Shown here in pieces: positions 1 to 7,163 of a DNA stretch of 10,195 bases. The notes beneath the pieces are model-generated. The model searched no databases and was not told where the DNA came from. It saw only the letters and a list, made by a program, of their open reading frames with translations. A program made the position numbers and the translations under genes. The DNA comes from Kiritimatiellales bacterium (lineage in GTDB: Bacteria; Verrucomicrobiota; Kiritimatiellia; Kiritimatiellales; Tichowtungiaceae). Position 1 is the first letter of the stretch, and every line of letters begins with the position of its first letter. The stretch spans positions 1 to 10,195 of the forward strand of contig JAQUXG010000045.1 in assembly GCA_028692515.1 (NCBI GenBank). The letters run 5' to 3'.

Positions 1-1568
1 GCCACCGGCGATGACATCGATGTTCCGCTCATATAGGCATAATTTAAATTTGTGTAGGTTGAGAGCAGCGAAACGCCATCCGCAACAAGATCCGGTTTTA
101 TGCGTCCGTCGTCGGTCGGACCGAAGGCACTGAACGTTGACATGGCACCGGCGGCATCCACCGCACCGATGGTGATGATATTTTTTGCAGAAGAAATGGT
201 TCCCATACAGTCGTAATAATCGTTGCCATATAACGTTCCGTCGTGCGGATAGCCCGTACCGGTGTCATCGCGGTCGTTGCCGGCCGATTTGAAAATGTAG
301 AGATTTTCATCATGTACAACAGCATCCCAGTCCCGCGTGTCGGTTGTATAGGCCCCGAACAGGTTGGTGTTGTCATTCCACGTGGTGGCCTCCCACCCAA
401 CGACGTATCCATAGGAATGGTTGGAAAGCCGGGCATCATATGTATTCTTTGCATCGATCAATTCGTCGGCATCCGATCCATTATAATCATACGAAAAAAG
501 CTGAGCTTGCGGGGCCATCCCCTTGGCGGCGGCATACCCGGAACCATTCCCGACGATGGTTCCCGCAACGTGTGTGGAGTGATAATGTACGGCAAGAGAT
601 TCTACGGCGGTAATGCGACCCGCATAGTCAGGATGGGAGGCAACGCCTCCTCCATCACGCAACATCACATTGATGTTGGTTCCGGTCAGACCGTATGGCG
701 CAGTTTGCACATCATCAACATGGGAGAGTCTGGCGGCGTTCTGATTATCCATGGTTCTGGGTGGCGGCGGCAATTCCACGTTGCTGACCGCAGCAGATCC
801 GCATAGCAACAGCAGTCCGGCATATCCGGTTTTGACACGCAGTTTCTGACCGTACTGAAAGTCTGACGACAGGGCATCCGCTCCGGAGGCGACCAAAACG
901 CCAGCGGCCTCTTCCCTGTCAGTTGTCTCAGTAAAAGCGACAACTACCTCAATGGATTCATCCGGGGTACCTGCCGTCAGATAGCGGTTCCATAGATCCG
1001 GCGACCATTTATCAACCGGCCAGACCGGCTCAGCCCCGAGCAGAGAGTCCAAGGCATCCAAGGTACTGTCCTTATCGGCAACTGCCCGCCAGGTGGTTTT
1101 TGTAATGTGCTCTACCAGATGAATTCCCTGCGCCGCCATTGCACCCTTCTGTTGCTCGTTCGGTGTACCGGCGAATGTTAGATAGAGCTCCTCACCGGAG
1201 CACAAGTTTGCATTTGCAGGAGCAGCAACGAAGAACCGGGATTTCAACTTCACCAGCCGCGACCGGTCATCAGACGACACACGGTGCTCCAGACCGCGCT
1301 GCAGATCGGCCCGGAAGAGATCGCCAAGGGTATGTGCCGATGTGGTTATGGCCGAAGAAATGAAGGGAACCGCCACCGCTGGATCCCGCGAAAGATCCGC
1401 CTGTTTCGAGGGGTTGATCCGAAGAGGGAGTGTTGCCGGATCAGCTGTTTTTTCAGCAATAAAATCCGGTTTCGTTCCAGAAGATGGCGCCTCAGGTTTC
1501 AGGAAAATCCAGACAACAAGAGCCGTTAATAACCCGATGCAAAAAAGAACTGATGCGGCTTTTTTCAT
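1..1568 (-). CDS. Subtilisin-like serine protease (peptidase S8), 3' end outside window
   Basis: An open frame of 522 codons runs from the ATG at 1568 to the window edge without a stop. Residues about 1-22 form a lysine-led hydrophobic segment, a signal peptide or membrane anchor, so the enzyme should act outside the cytoplasm. Residues about 25-285 look like a long pro-region. The S8 catalytic domain follows: Asp305 (LRDGGG), His330 (HSTHVAGTI), oxyanion Asn431 (SAGND) and Ser517 (SGTSMSSP), whose codon lies at 18-20, just inside the window. All four active-site residues are present. The HxTHVAGT form and the 'KGMAPQAQL' stretch recall the KP-43-like branch of S8; that assignment is from memory. 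The second residue of the usual HGTH box is Ser. The remaining C-terminal part is not visible. No good Shine-Dalgarno sequence precedes the ATG. It lies downstream of the GH3 terminator, so it probably has its own promoter. Confidence 0.93.
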   Translation of the reverse strand, partial: MKKAASVLFCIGLLTALVVWIFLKPEAPSSGTKPDFIAEKTADPATLPLRINPSKQADLSRDPAVAVPFISSAITTSAHTLGDLFRADLQRGLEHRVSSDDRSRLVKLKSRFFVAAPANANLCSGEELYLTFAGTPNEQQKGAMAAQGIHLVEHITKTTWRAVADKDSTLDALDSLLGAEPVWPVDKWSPDLWNRYLTAGTPDESIEVVVAFTETTDREEAAGVLVASGADALSSDFQYGQKLRVKTGYAGLLLLCGSAAVSNVELPPPPRTMDNQNAARLSHVDDVQTAPYGLTGTNINVMLRDGGGVASHPDYAGRITAVESLAVHYHSTHVAGTIVGNGSGYAAAKGMAPQAQLFSYDYNGSDADELIDAKNTYDARLSNHSYGYVVGWEATTWNDNTNLFGAYTTDTRDWDAVVHDENLYIFKSAGNDRDDTGTGYPHDGTLYGNDYYDCMGTISSAKNIITIGAVDAAGAMSTFSAFGPTDDGRIKPDLVADGVSLLSTYTNLNYAYMSGTSMSSPV

Positions 1569-1594
1569 TCCCGATAAAATAGCAGAAATGAAGA

Positions 1595-1631
1595 GAATTT
1601 TAAATCCGATTATTCGTCGAATTTAAAATTC
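1595..1631. repeat. AT-rich inverted repeat upstream of the subtilase gene
   Basis: Arms 1595-1609 and 1617-1631 (15 bases each, one mismatch that would be a G-U pair on one RNA strand) surround a 7-base loop. The hairpin lies 27 bases upstream of the subtilase start and covers the end of the small ORF at 1610-1678. It has no adjacent T-run, so it is not a good intrinsic terminator; an operator or mRNA-leader role is possible but unproven. Confidence 0.5.
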
Positions 1632-1678
1632 AGCAATACAGGCAAGGCCGCCGATCCTTCCGCAACCATAGCCTTCAT
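1610..1678 (-). CDS. Possible 22-residue small ORF between GH3 and subtilase genes
   Basis: ATG at 1678 to TAA at 1612-1610 encodes a 22-residue peptide beginning MKAMVAEG and ending NFKFDE. It is listed because it has a better ribosome binding site than the subtilase downstream: AGGAG at 1691-1687, 8 bases before the ATG, with a second GGAG just upstream. The peptide resembles no family I recognise and has no transmembrane segment. It could be a leader peptide for the subtilase, the remnant 5' end of a deleted gene, or chance. The GH3 terminator lies immediately upstream, so translation would need transcription that starts or reads through there. Confidence 0.22.
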   Translation of the reverse strand: MKAMVAEGSAALPVLLNFKFDE

Positions 1679-1695
1679 TTTTCTGGCTCCTGCTC

Positions 1696-1733
1696 CAAAA
1701 ATAACGATGCCCCGTGGCAAGCCACGGGGCATC
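1696..1733 (-). terminator. Rho-independent terminator of the GH3 operon
   Basis: A perfect inverted repeat, GATGCCCCGTGGC (1706-1718) and its complement (1721-1733), leaves a tiny loop. On the minus strand the GC-rich stem is followed by GTTATTTTTGG, a usable U-tract. It begins 30 bases after the GH3 stop codon, in the right orientation to end the transcript carrying the PerM-like gene, nadC, coaX and the GH3 gene. Confidence 0.85.
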
Positions 1734-1762
1734 TGCGGCGCAACCAGTGCTCCGCGCGGAAA

Positions 1763-4312
1763 TCAGTCGAAAATGGCGCCGCTTCGTGAAATTTTAATCT
1801 TCAGCGGAAGATCCCTGCTGGAGTTCCCAGCAGCAATCTCAAACGTTCCGGCTTCAACCCGCCATTTCATCCGCGTATCGTCAAAGAACGCAAACGCGGA
1901 ATCCGGCAGAGGCAGTAGCACTTCCCTTGACTCACCGGGATTTAAAAATACTTTTTTGAATCCCTTCAGTTCACGCAGAGGCCGCTCTACAGAACATTTC
2001 AAGTCACTGACATACAACTGAGCAACTGCCGCCGACGGATATTTACCTTTATTCACTACCGTAAATGTGACCGAACTTCCATCTGGAGCAACCGTCAGGT
2101 TTGAATAGCCGAACTGGCTATAGCTAAGGCCGTGTCCAAACGGAAAAAGCGGTTCAATTTCTTTTGTATCAAGCCAGCGATACCCGACAAAGACACCTTC
2201 TTTGTATTCGCAGATTCCTTTTTGATACGCATCCAGAGCATGGGCTCCGATATCGTCGAGTTTTTTCGGAAGGCTGAACGGCAGGTGGCCCGACGGGCTG
2301 ACATCGCCGGCAATGATTGCCGCCAGAGCGTTTCCTGTTTCCATCCCCGCGTAGCCGACCCATACAATTGCCGACACCTTGTCTTTCCAGGGCATTTCAA
2401 CCGCGCTTCCGGCGACCAGATAGACCTGGGTTCTCGGGTTCGCTGCCGCCAACCGCTCAATGAGAGCATCCTGTCCATACGGAAGTTTCATATCAGTCCG
2501 GTCCTGGCCCTCTTCATCAAACGATTTGTTTAACCCTCCGATAAACAGAACCGCATCTGCCGTCTTGGCGATATCGAGCATCTTCTGTTCGTTTTCTTCG
2601 GCAAGGAGTTGCGTGCGGGCAGTCGTCCAGCCCACCTTCCATTTTGCGCCGTAACCGCCCTCAAAAAATTCAACATCAACCTGATATTTTTTCCCGGCCT
2701 CAAGATGAATTTCTCCGGATTTCGCCGTATAGCTCTGCATTTTCCAGTTGTCGACAAGCAGCGTTCCATTCACATAGAGTCGGGTTCCATCGTCACTGCC
2801 GGCAAAGAACCGGTATGTTCCGGAGAGATCGGGGATGATGGTGGCCGATGCCTTTGCCGAGAAATTGTCAGCGGGGATTTTTTCAGTCGGAGACTCCGGC
2901 CAGTTAAAATCAATTGTCGGCACATAGAGGGTATCAATTACTTTGCCGGACAGATTGGTATTGCCGAAAAAGTTAATGGTCCACGCAGGAATACCGGAGT
3001 CTGCAGCTCTTGAGGCAATGCATTCCGGCGGAATGGTCTCCATATCCTTATCATCCAAAAGCTTATATCCCGGGAAATAGTCGATCTGTGCATCTGTAAA
3101 GCGTTTTTTGATCCCCTGTAGCGGCGTAATTTCATACTTCGCCTGAATCGCAGAACTTCCGCCCCCGTTGTGATGGATGGCTTCCGCATTCACGCCGACG
3201 ACTACAATATGCTTTGTTTTTTCCGGACGGAGAGGCAGGGATTCATCTTTGTTCTGAAGAAGGATCACGCCTTCTTCCGCGATTTTCCGGGTCGCGGCCT
3301 GATGTTCTTTTGTATTGTAGGATCCTGGGTTGCGGGAGGCAGGATCGAACATTTTATCCAGATCCATCATTCTCAGGATGCGCCGCACCTTTTCATCAAT
3401 TTCATCAACCGAAACTTTGCCGGAACGAACCGCCGCCAACAGAGGATCGGCCATCTTGTATTGATCATACGGAAGTGTGGTTCCCATTTCGATATCCAGT
3501 CCGGCATGACTCGCCGGAATAGTTTCCAGCCCACGGATATTCCAGTCTGTTACCACAACCGTATCCGAGTTCCACTCCCCTTGCAGAATCTGTTTAATCA
3601 GATACTGATTCTGTGCACACGGAACTCCCCGGAAACGGTTGTAAGCACTCATCAGCGAGCGGGCCTCCCCATCGAGAACAGCCGCTTTGAAGCCGGGAAG
3701 ATAGATTTCTCTCAATGCGCGCTCGCTGACCTCGACATCCGTATAGAAGCGGTTCAGTTCCTGGTTATTCAAAATAAAATGTTTCACACAGGCAGAGACA
3801 TCGTTGGATTGAATTCCCTGAATATCGGGAACGACCAGACTGGATACCAGAAACGGATCTTCGCTCATGTATTCGAAGTTCCGTCCGTTCAGCGGAGTTC
3901 TTATGATATTAATCCCCGGCGCCAGAATAATGTCTTTTCCGCGGAAACGGGCTTCGGCACCCAGAATCATCCCGTGCAACCGCGCCATCTCCGGGTTCCA
4001 GGTGGAGGCCAGCACAGTGCCGGATGGAAGATAGGTGCAGCGATCCTCTGCGCGGTTCATCGAATTCCACGTGTTCGGGAAAACATCGCCGCGCACACCG
4101 TGGGGCCCGTCATCCATAACGATCTCCGGAATGCCGAGCCGTTCGACGCCGCCGGAAATAAATTTATCGTGAGCGTGGAGCTGGTATATTTTTTCTTCCA
4201 GCGTCATTGCATTCAGAATATCATCGATTCGCTTTTCATTGACTTCCGAAAACGCCGAAGTTGTTATGAAATACGCTGTTGCAAGCATGATAATACAGAT
4301 CTCTTTTTTCAT
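1763..4312 (-). CDS. Secreted GH3 glycosidase (beta-glucosidase/xylosidase type) with PA14 insertion
   Basis: This is an 849-residue exported glycoside hydrolase of family 3, which would release sugars from beta-linked oligosaccharides outside the cytoplasm. Residues 1-22 are a signal peptide (MKKEICIIML..., cut near AFS). The GH3 N-terminal barrel (about 30-320) shows DDGPHGVR (67-74), GRNFEYMSEDP (143-153), KHFILNNQE (177-185) and the presumed nucleophile Asp256 in VVTDWN. The GH3 C-terminal domain starts near 345 and is interrupted by a PA14 domain (about 440-570, core at RFFAGSDDGTRLYVNG). It resumes with EEGQDR, where Glu601 is the likely acid/base, and GDVSPSGHLPFS. A fibronectin-III-like domain (about 735-835) closes the protein. 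This order matches the PA14-containing beta-glucosidases typified by the Kluyveromyces enzyme. The substrate cannot be read from the sequence. GGAG at 4324-4321, 8 bases before the ATG, supports the start. The gene follows coaX by 22 bases. Confidence 0.95.
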   Translation of the reverse strand: MKKEICIIMLATAYFITTSAFSEVNEKRIDDILNAMTLEEKIYQLHAHDKFISGGVERLGIPEIVMDDGPHGVRGDVFPNTWNSMNRAEDRCTYLPSGTVLASTWNPEMARLHGMILGAEARFRGKDIILAPGINIIRTPLNGRNFEYMSEDPFLVSSLVVPDIQGIQSNDVSACVKHFILNNQELNRFYTDVEVSERALREIYLPGFKAAVLDGEARSLMSAYNRFRGVPCAQNQYLIKQILQGEWNSDTVVVTDWNIRGLETIPASHAGLDIEMGTTLPYDQYKMADPLLAAVRSGKVSVDEIDEKVRRILRMMDLDKMFDPASRNPGSYNTKEHQAATRKIAEEGVILLQNKDESLPLRPEKTKHIVVVGVNAEAIHHNGGGSSAIQAKYEITPLQGIKKRFTDAQIDYFPGYKLLDDKDMETIPPECIASRAADSGIPAWTINFFGNTNLSGKVIDTLYVPTIDFNWPESPTEKIPADNFSAKASATIIPDLSGTYRFFAGSDDGTRLYVNGTLLVDNWKMQSYTAKSGEIHLEAGKKYQVDVEFFEGGYGAKWKVGWTTARTQLLAEENEQKMLDIAKTADAVLFIGGLNKSFDEEGQDRTDMKLPYGQDALIERLAAANPRTQVYLVAGSAVEMPWKDKVSAIVWVGYAGMETGNALAAIIAGDVSPSGHLPFSLPKKLDDIGAHALDAYQKGICEYKEGVFVGYRWLDTKEIEPLFPFGHGLSYSQFGYSNLTVAPDGSSVTFTVVNKGKYPSAAVAQLYVSDLKCSVERPLRELKGFKKVFLNPGESREVLLPLPDSAFAFFDDTRMKWRVEAGTFEIAAGNSSRDLPLKIKISRSGAIFD

Positions 4313-4334
4313 TTATTCTGCTCCTTTTTTGTTT

Positions 4335-5075
4335 TTAAAAATAATTCAATCCGGCGATCCGCGCCAGACCTTTAAGCGTTAGTTGAGGATCGACAGGAAC
4401 CGGATGATCCCACCCCTCAAAAACCCATTTGGCAAACCCGCCGGTCGCACAGACTTTGGTGCCCCTCCCCAGCTCTTTCCGAAGTTGCGCTAAAATTTCT
4501 TTCACCATGCCGAGATAACCGAAGTGTGCGCCGATTCGCATGGCTTCTTCGGTGCTTTTGCCGACGATATGCGTCGTTTTTAGCGGCTTAATGTGCGGCA
4601 GCAGTGCTGTCTTTTCGGCGAGATAGTCAAACATCAGCGGCAGTCCGGGGCAGATAATTCCGCCAACGTAGCCTTCGTTTTTTTTGATAATGTCAAATGT
4701 CAACGCCGTGCCGAAGTCGCAGACGACAACCGGCGTGCCGTAATCGGCGGCCGCTTCGCAGGCATTAGCCAGACGGTCAGCGCCGATCGTTTCAGGATGG
4801 GGATAAGAAACCGGTACGCCAAGGTTCACCGTATGATTCACCCATAAAATTTGGGCAACGCCCTGCGCTTTCAGAAACTTTTTCCAGCGATTATTCACCC
4901 CCGGTTTTACCGAGGCAATCACCGCACGCGTTGGAACCGAGCTCAGTTTGAGTGCGGGCTCCGTTGAAGGTGTTCGCTGAATCGATGAAAGCTTCAGCCC
5001 GCGCGCCACCGCCAGCGATGTACTGGTATTGCCAATATCAATGACGAGAACTGCGGAGGACGTCTTCATTTTCAC
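4335..5075 (-). CDS. coaX: Type III pantothenate kinase
   Basis: CoaX phosphorylates pantothenate, the first committed step of coenzyme A synthesis, in the cytoplasm. The 246-residue protein has the ASKHA-fold signatures of the family in order: DIGNT (13-17, phosphate binding), IGADR (97-101), the acidic CDFGTALT (119-126) and GGIICPGL (138-145), then TGGFA (211-215). Length is normal for CoaX. The start is taken as GTG at 5075, which overlaps the nadC stop by four bases (GTGA), a classic coupling arrangement. An in-frame ATG two codons later (5069) is an equally good candidate and would give 244 residues. Neither start has a Shine-Dalgarno sequence, so translation probably depends on ribosomes finishing nadC. 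CoaX is the metal- and monovalent-cation-dependent type, not feedback-regulated by CoA as type I kinases are; this is family knowledge. Confidence 0.95.
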   Translation of the reverse strand: MKMKTSSAVLVIDIGNTSTSLAVARGLKLSSIQRTPSTEPALKLSSVPTRAVIASVKPGVNNRWKKFLKAQGVAQILWVNHTVNLGVPVSYPHPETIGADRLANACEAAADYGTPVVVCDFGTALTFDIIKKNEGYVGGIICPGLPLMFDYLAEKTALLPHIKPLKTTHIVGKSTEEAMRIGAHFGYLGMVKEILAQLRKELGRGTKVCATGGFAKWVFEGWDHPVPVDPQLTLKGLARIAGLNYF

Positions 5076-5935
5076 ACAAAGTCTAATGCAAGATCCATTG
5101 ACGGCGAAGAGTGGGTCAACGCGCCCACAGAAACCGCCGTAACGCCCGTTTCGGCGATCTCGCGAATAGTTTTCAGATTCACTCCGCCGGATGCTTCGGT
5201 TTTGCAGATGCCCTCACAGAGTTTAACGCAGTCGCGCAACTTAAGCGGCGGCATGTTATCGAGCAACACCCAGTCGGGTTTCGCAACCAGCACTTCTTTG
5301 AGCTGCTCGATGGTATCCACTTCCACTTCAACCAGCAGATCCGGGTATTTTTTACGCGACTCAGTGACGGCACCAGCCAGTGTACCGCCCTCTTTCGTCC
5401 AGTGTGCAAGGTGGTTGTCTTTAATCAATACGCGATCGAACAGTCCGTAGCGGTGATTGGTTCCGCCGCCGCAGACAACAGAATATTTTTCAAATGTGCG
5501 CAGGGTCGGCGTGGTTTTGCGGGTATCGAGAATCAGAACGTCAGGATTATTGGCTTCTTCAACATAACGGCGGGTCATGGTGGCAATACCGGTCATGCGC
5601 TGGATAAAATTCAGTGCGGTGCGTTCCGCCACCAATATCGAGCGCGCGGAACCGGATACCGTCAGTACGACATTCCCCGGATGAACTTTGGTTCCATCGG
5701 CCTTTTTCTGAACCACTTTCAGCGATGCATCTACCTGTCGGAATACTTCGGCCGCCACAGAGCCTCCGGCCAGAACACCCTCTTCTCGTGCGACTAAATG
5801 AGCTTTTGCCGTTTCATTCGCCGGCATCAGCGCATAGGTCGTGGCATCGAGCTTGTTCGGGCCCAGGTCTTCAGACAGCGCCTCTTTAATACGCAGTTTA
5901 ACGTCAGGAAACGAAAGAATTTCGGGAAGCTTCAT
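5072..5935 (-). CDS. nadC: Nicotinate-nucleotide pyrophosphorylase (carboxylating), quinolinate phosphoribosyltransferase
   Basis: NadC joins quinolinate to PRPP and decarboxylates it to nicotinate mononucleotide, the step that feeds de novo NAD synthesis. From the ATG at 5935 the protein has 287 residues, close to the usual length. Family motifs seen: ERTALNF (104-110), DTRKTTP (137-143), EKY (149-151), GGGTNHR (156-162), IKDNH (171-175), VEVEVD (202-207), LLDN (224-227), EASGGV (247-252) and SVGALTHS (269-276). The frame is open to 6034, but the 33 extra residues are basic and unlike NadC, and they would overlap the upstream gene. The ATG at 5935 has GGAG about 10 bases upstream and starts the conserved part. 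It lies 23 bases after the PerM-like gene and overlaps coaX by four bases. Confidence 0.96.
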   Translation of the reverse strand: MKLPEILSFPDVKLRIKEALSEDLGPNKLDATTYALMPANETAKAHLVAREEGVLAGGSVAAEVFRQVDASLKVVQKKADGTKVHPGNVVLTVSGSARSILVAERTALNFIQRMTGIATMTRRYVEEANNPDVLILDTRKTTPTLRTFEKYSVVCGGGTNHRYGLFDRVLIKDNHLAHWTKEGGTLAGAVTESRKKYPDLLVEVEVDTIEQLKEVLVAKPDWVLLDNMPPLKLRDCVKLCEGICKTEASGGVNLKTIREIAETGVTAVSVGALTHSSPSMDLALDFV

Positions 5936-5958
5936 GTGCCGGGTTCTCCAAAGGCAGC

Positions 5959-6999
5959 TCAGCCGTGTTTTTGATAATGCTTTCCGGAGCCCATCAGCAC
6001 ACTGATCGGCCTGAGCATTTCGATGTTTTCGCAAACGATTTTAATTGCTGCGGCAATCGGTACAGAAAGCAGTGCTCCCGTGATGCCCCACAGCCAGCCC
6101 CAGAAAACGAGTGAAATCAGAATGACAACCGGACTGAGATTCAGGTTTTCACCCATAACCTTCGGCTCTATGAAGTTCCCGATCACCTGCTGAATCAGTA
6201 CCAGCACAAACAGCACGGCAGCGGCCATCCAGAGCCGGTCAGGATAGAACTGCACGAACGCCAGCAATACCGGCGGAATGGTAGCCACGATTGATCCCAC
6301 GGTGGGAATAAAATTCAGCAGAAAGGCCAGCACGCCCCAGGTAATCGGGAAGTCCACTCCCATCAGGCGGAGAACCAGCCAAACCAGTGCGCCGGTAATC
6401 AGGCTCAGAAGAAGTTTAATCGAAAGATAGCGACTGATCTGACTGGCGATTGACACGGTGACCCTATTGACCTTTTCTCCCTGCGAATCCGGAAAAGCGC
6501 GTTCGATTTTCTTCTGAAAATAGGGTTTCCCCAACAGCATGAAGACCAGAAAGATCAGCACCAGCAGGAGATTTTTAAAAAAGATTACAAACGATCCGGG
6601 CAGTGAAACCAGCTGATCGCTCACTTTCTGCTGCCAGTCAATTGCATTAAACGACACCCAGGACGGCATTGTAAACCGGTCCGTGAAATTGGCAGTGATT
6701 TGATTAAACTGGTCGGCATACTTCGGATATTCAGCGGCAAACGCCAGTGCCCGCGAATAAACAAACAGTCCCGCCAGACAAAAGAAACCCAGCAGAAGAA
6801 TCAGTACTACACCTACGGATGGACCGGTCGGCACGCGGTGTTTCGCCAGAAAGTTAACCAGCGGGGCGAGGATATAGGAGAGGAACCAGGCAATGACCAG
6901 CGGAAGGATCACCGCCTGCGCCACTTTCAGGACAAACCCGGCGGCCACCAAAGCAATGATGCCGATTAGAGGAATCAAAACACGCTGGTTCTGCTGCAT
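5959..6999 (-). CDS. AI-2E (PerM/YdiK-type) family integral membrane protein
   Basis: A 346-residue polytopic inner-membrane protein of the AI-2E transporter superfamily. Members have been linked to autoinducer-2 export, sodium/proton antiport and permease functions, so the substrate cannot be named. Hydrophobic segments lie at about 8-25, 28-50, 61-82, 138-157, 195-213, 219-249, 257-275 and 289-320, with a hydrophilic, probably extracytoplasmic stretch at about 85-135. The family signature region is clear: FLLNFIPTVGSIVATIPP (226-243) and LNLSPVVILISLVFWGWLWG (286-305), followed by GALLSVPI. GGAGG, 6 bases upstream of the ATG at 6999, is a strong ribosome binding site. It heads a tight minus-strand run with nadC, coaX and the GH3 gene, though none of those explains its role. 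Confidence 0.93.
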   Translation of the reverse strand: MQQNQRVLIPLIGIIALVAAGFVLKVAQAVILPLVIAWFLSYILAPLVNFLAKHRVPTGPSVGVVLILLLGFFCLAGLFVYSRALAFAAEYPKYADQFNQITANFTDRFTMPSWVSFNAIDWQQKVSDQLVSLPGSFVIFFKNLLLVLIFLVFMLLGKPYFQKKIERAFPDSQGEKVNRVTVSIASQISRYLSIKLLLSLITGALVWLVLRLMGVDFPITWGVLAFLLNFIPTVGSIVATIPPVLLAFVQFYPDRLWMAAAVLFVLVLIQQVIGNFIEPKVMGENLNLSPVVILISLVFWGWLWGITGALLSVPIAAAIKIVCENIEMLRPISVLMGSGKHYQKHG

Positions 7000-7010
7000 A
7001 ACTCACCTCC

Positions 7011-7144
7011 GGTGAAAATTAGAAATCCGAAACTCGAAGTACGAAACAAATTCTGAATGTTCAATTTTCCAATGTTTGGAAACTTTAAATTTTCCGATTT
7101 ATTCACTGTTTCGAACTTAGGAATTCGAATTTAAGGTTTTCACC
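7011..7144 (+). repeat. Copy A: ORF-less inverted-repeat element with 7-base TTCG periodicity
   Basis: Fills the gap between leuD and the PerM-like gene. Arms 7011-7048 and 7107-7144 are equal in length (38 bases) and agree at 28 of 38 positions as an inverted repeat, by hand alignment without gaps. In the left arm CGAA recurs at 7028, 7035 and 7042; in the right arm TTCG occurs at 7110 and 7124 with a degenerate TTAG at 7117, so the period is 7. The 58-base core reads like the two ends of copy B joined with the ORF removed: a CGAAACAAAT..GAATG start region (7042-7059), then TTTCCAATGTTTGGAAA (7066-7082), which resembles the sequence after the copy B stop codon. Plus orientation here corresponds to minus orientation in copy B. 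A non-coding derivative of the same element is the likeliest reading. Confidence 0.7.
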
Positions 7145-7163
7145 CACGGGTCATCCGTGGGTG
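7141..7163 (-). other. Hairpin overlapping the leuD stop codon
   Basis: CACCCACGG (7141-7149) and CCGTGGGTG (7155-7163) form a perfect 9-base-pair stem with a 5-base loop that contains most of the TGA stop of leuD (7153-7151). On the minus strand it is followed by AAAACC, not a U-tract, so it is a poor intrinsic terminator. It might slow 3'-end decay of the leuD transcript or act as a weak terminator; the sequence alone does not decide. Confidence 0.5.

Noticed and set aside
3170..4375. A 401-codon plus-strand open frame opposite the GH3 gene
   Set aside because: It lies antisense to the conserved GH3 catalytic domain, has no family motifs, and is explained as a shadow frame.
5936..6034. Longer NadC start at 6034 (33 extra residues)
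   Set aside because: The extension overlaps the end of the PerM-like gene, is arginine-rich and unlike NadC; the ATG at 5935 has a GGAG upstream and begins the conserved region.
7057..7134. A 25-codon plus-strand frame starting at the copy A ATG (MFNFPMFG...)
   Set aside because: AT-rich repeat DNA with no ribosome binding site and no similarity to the IVP-family protein; treated as the fossil start-codon context only.
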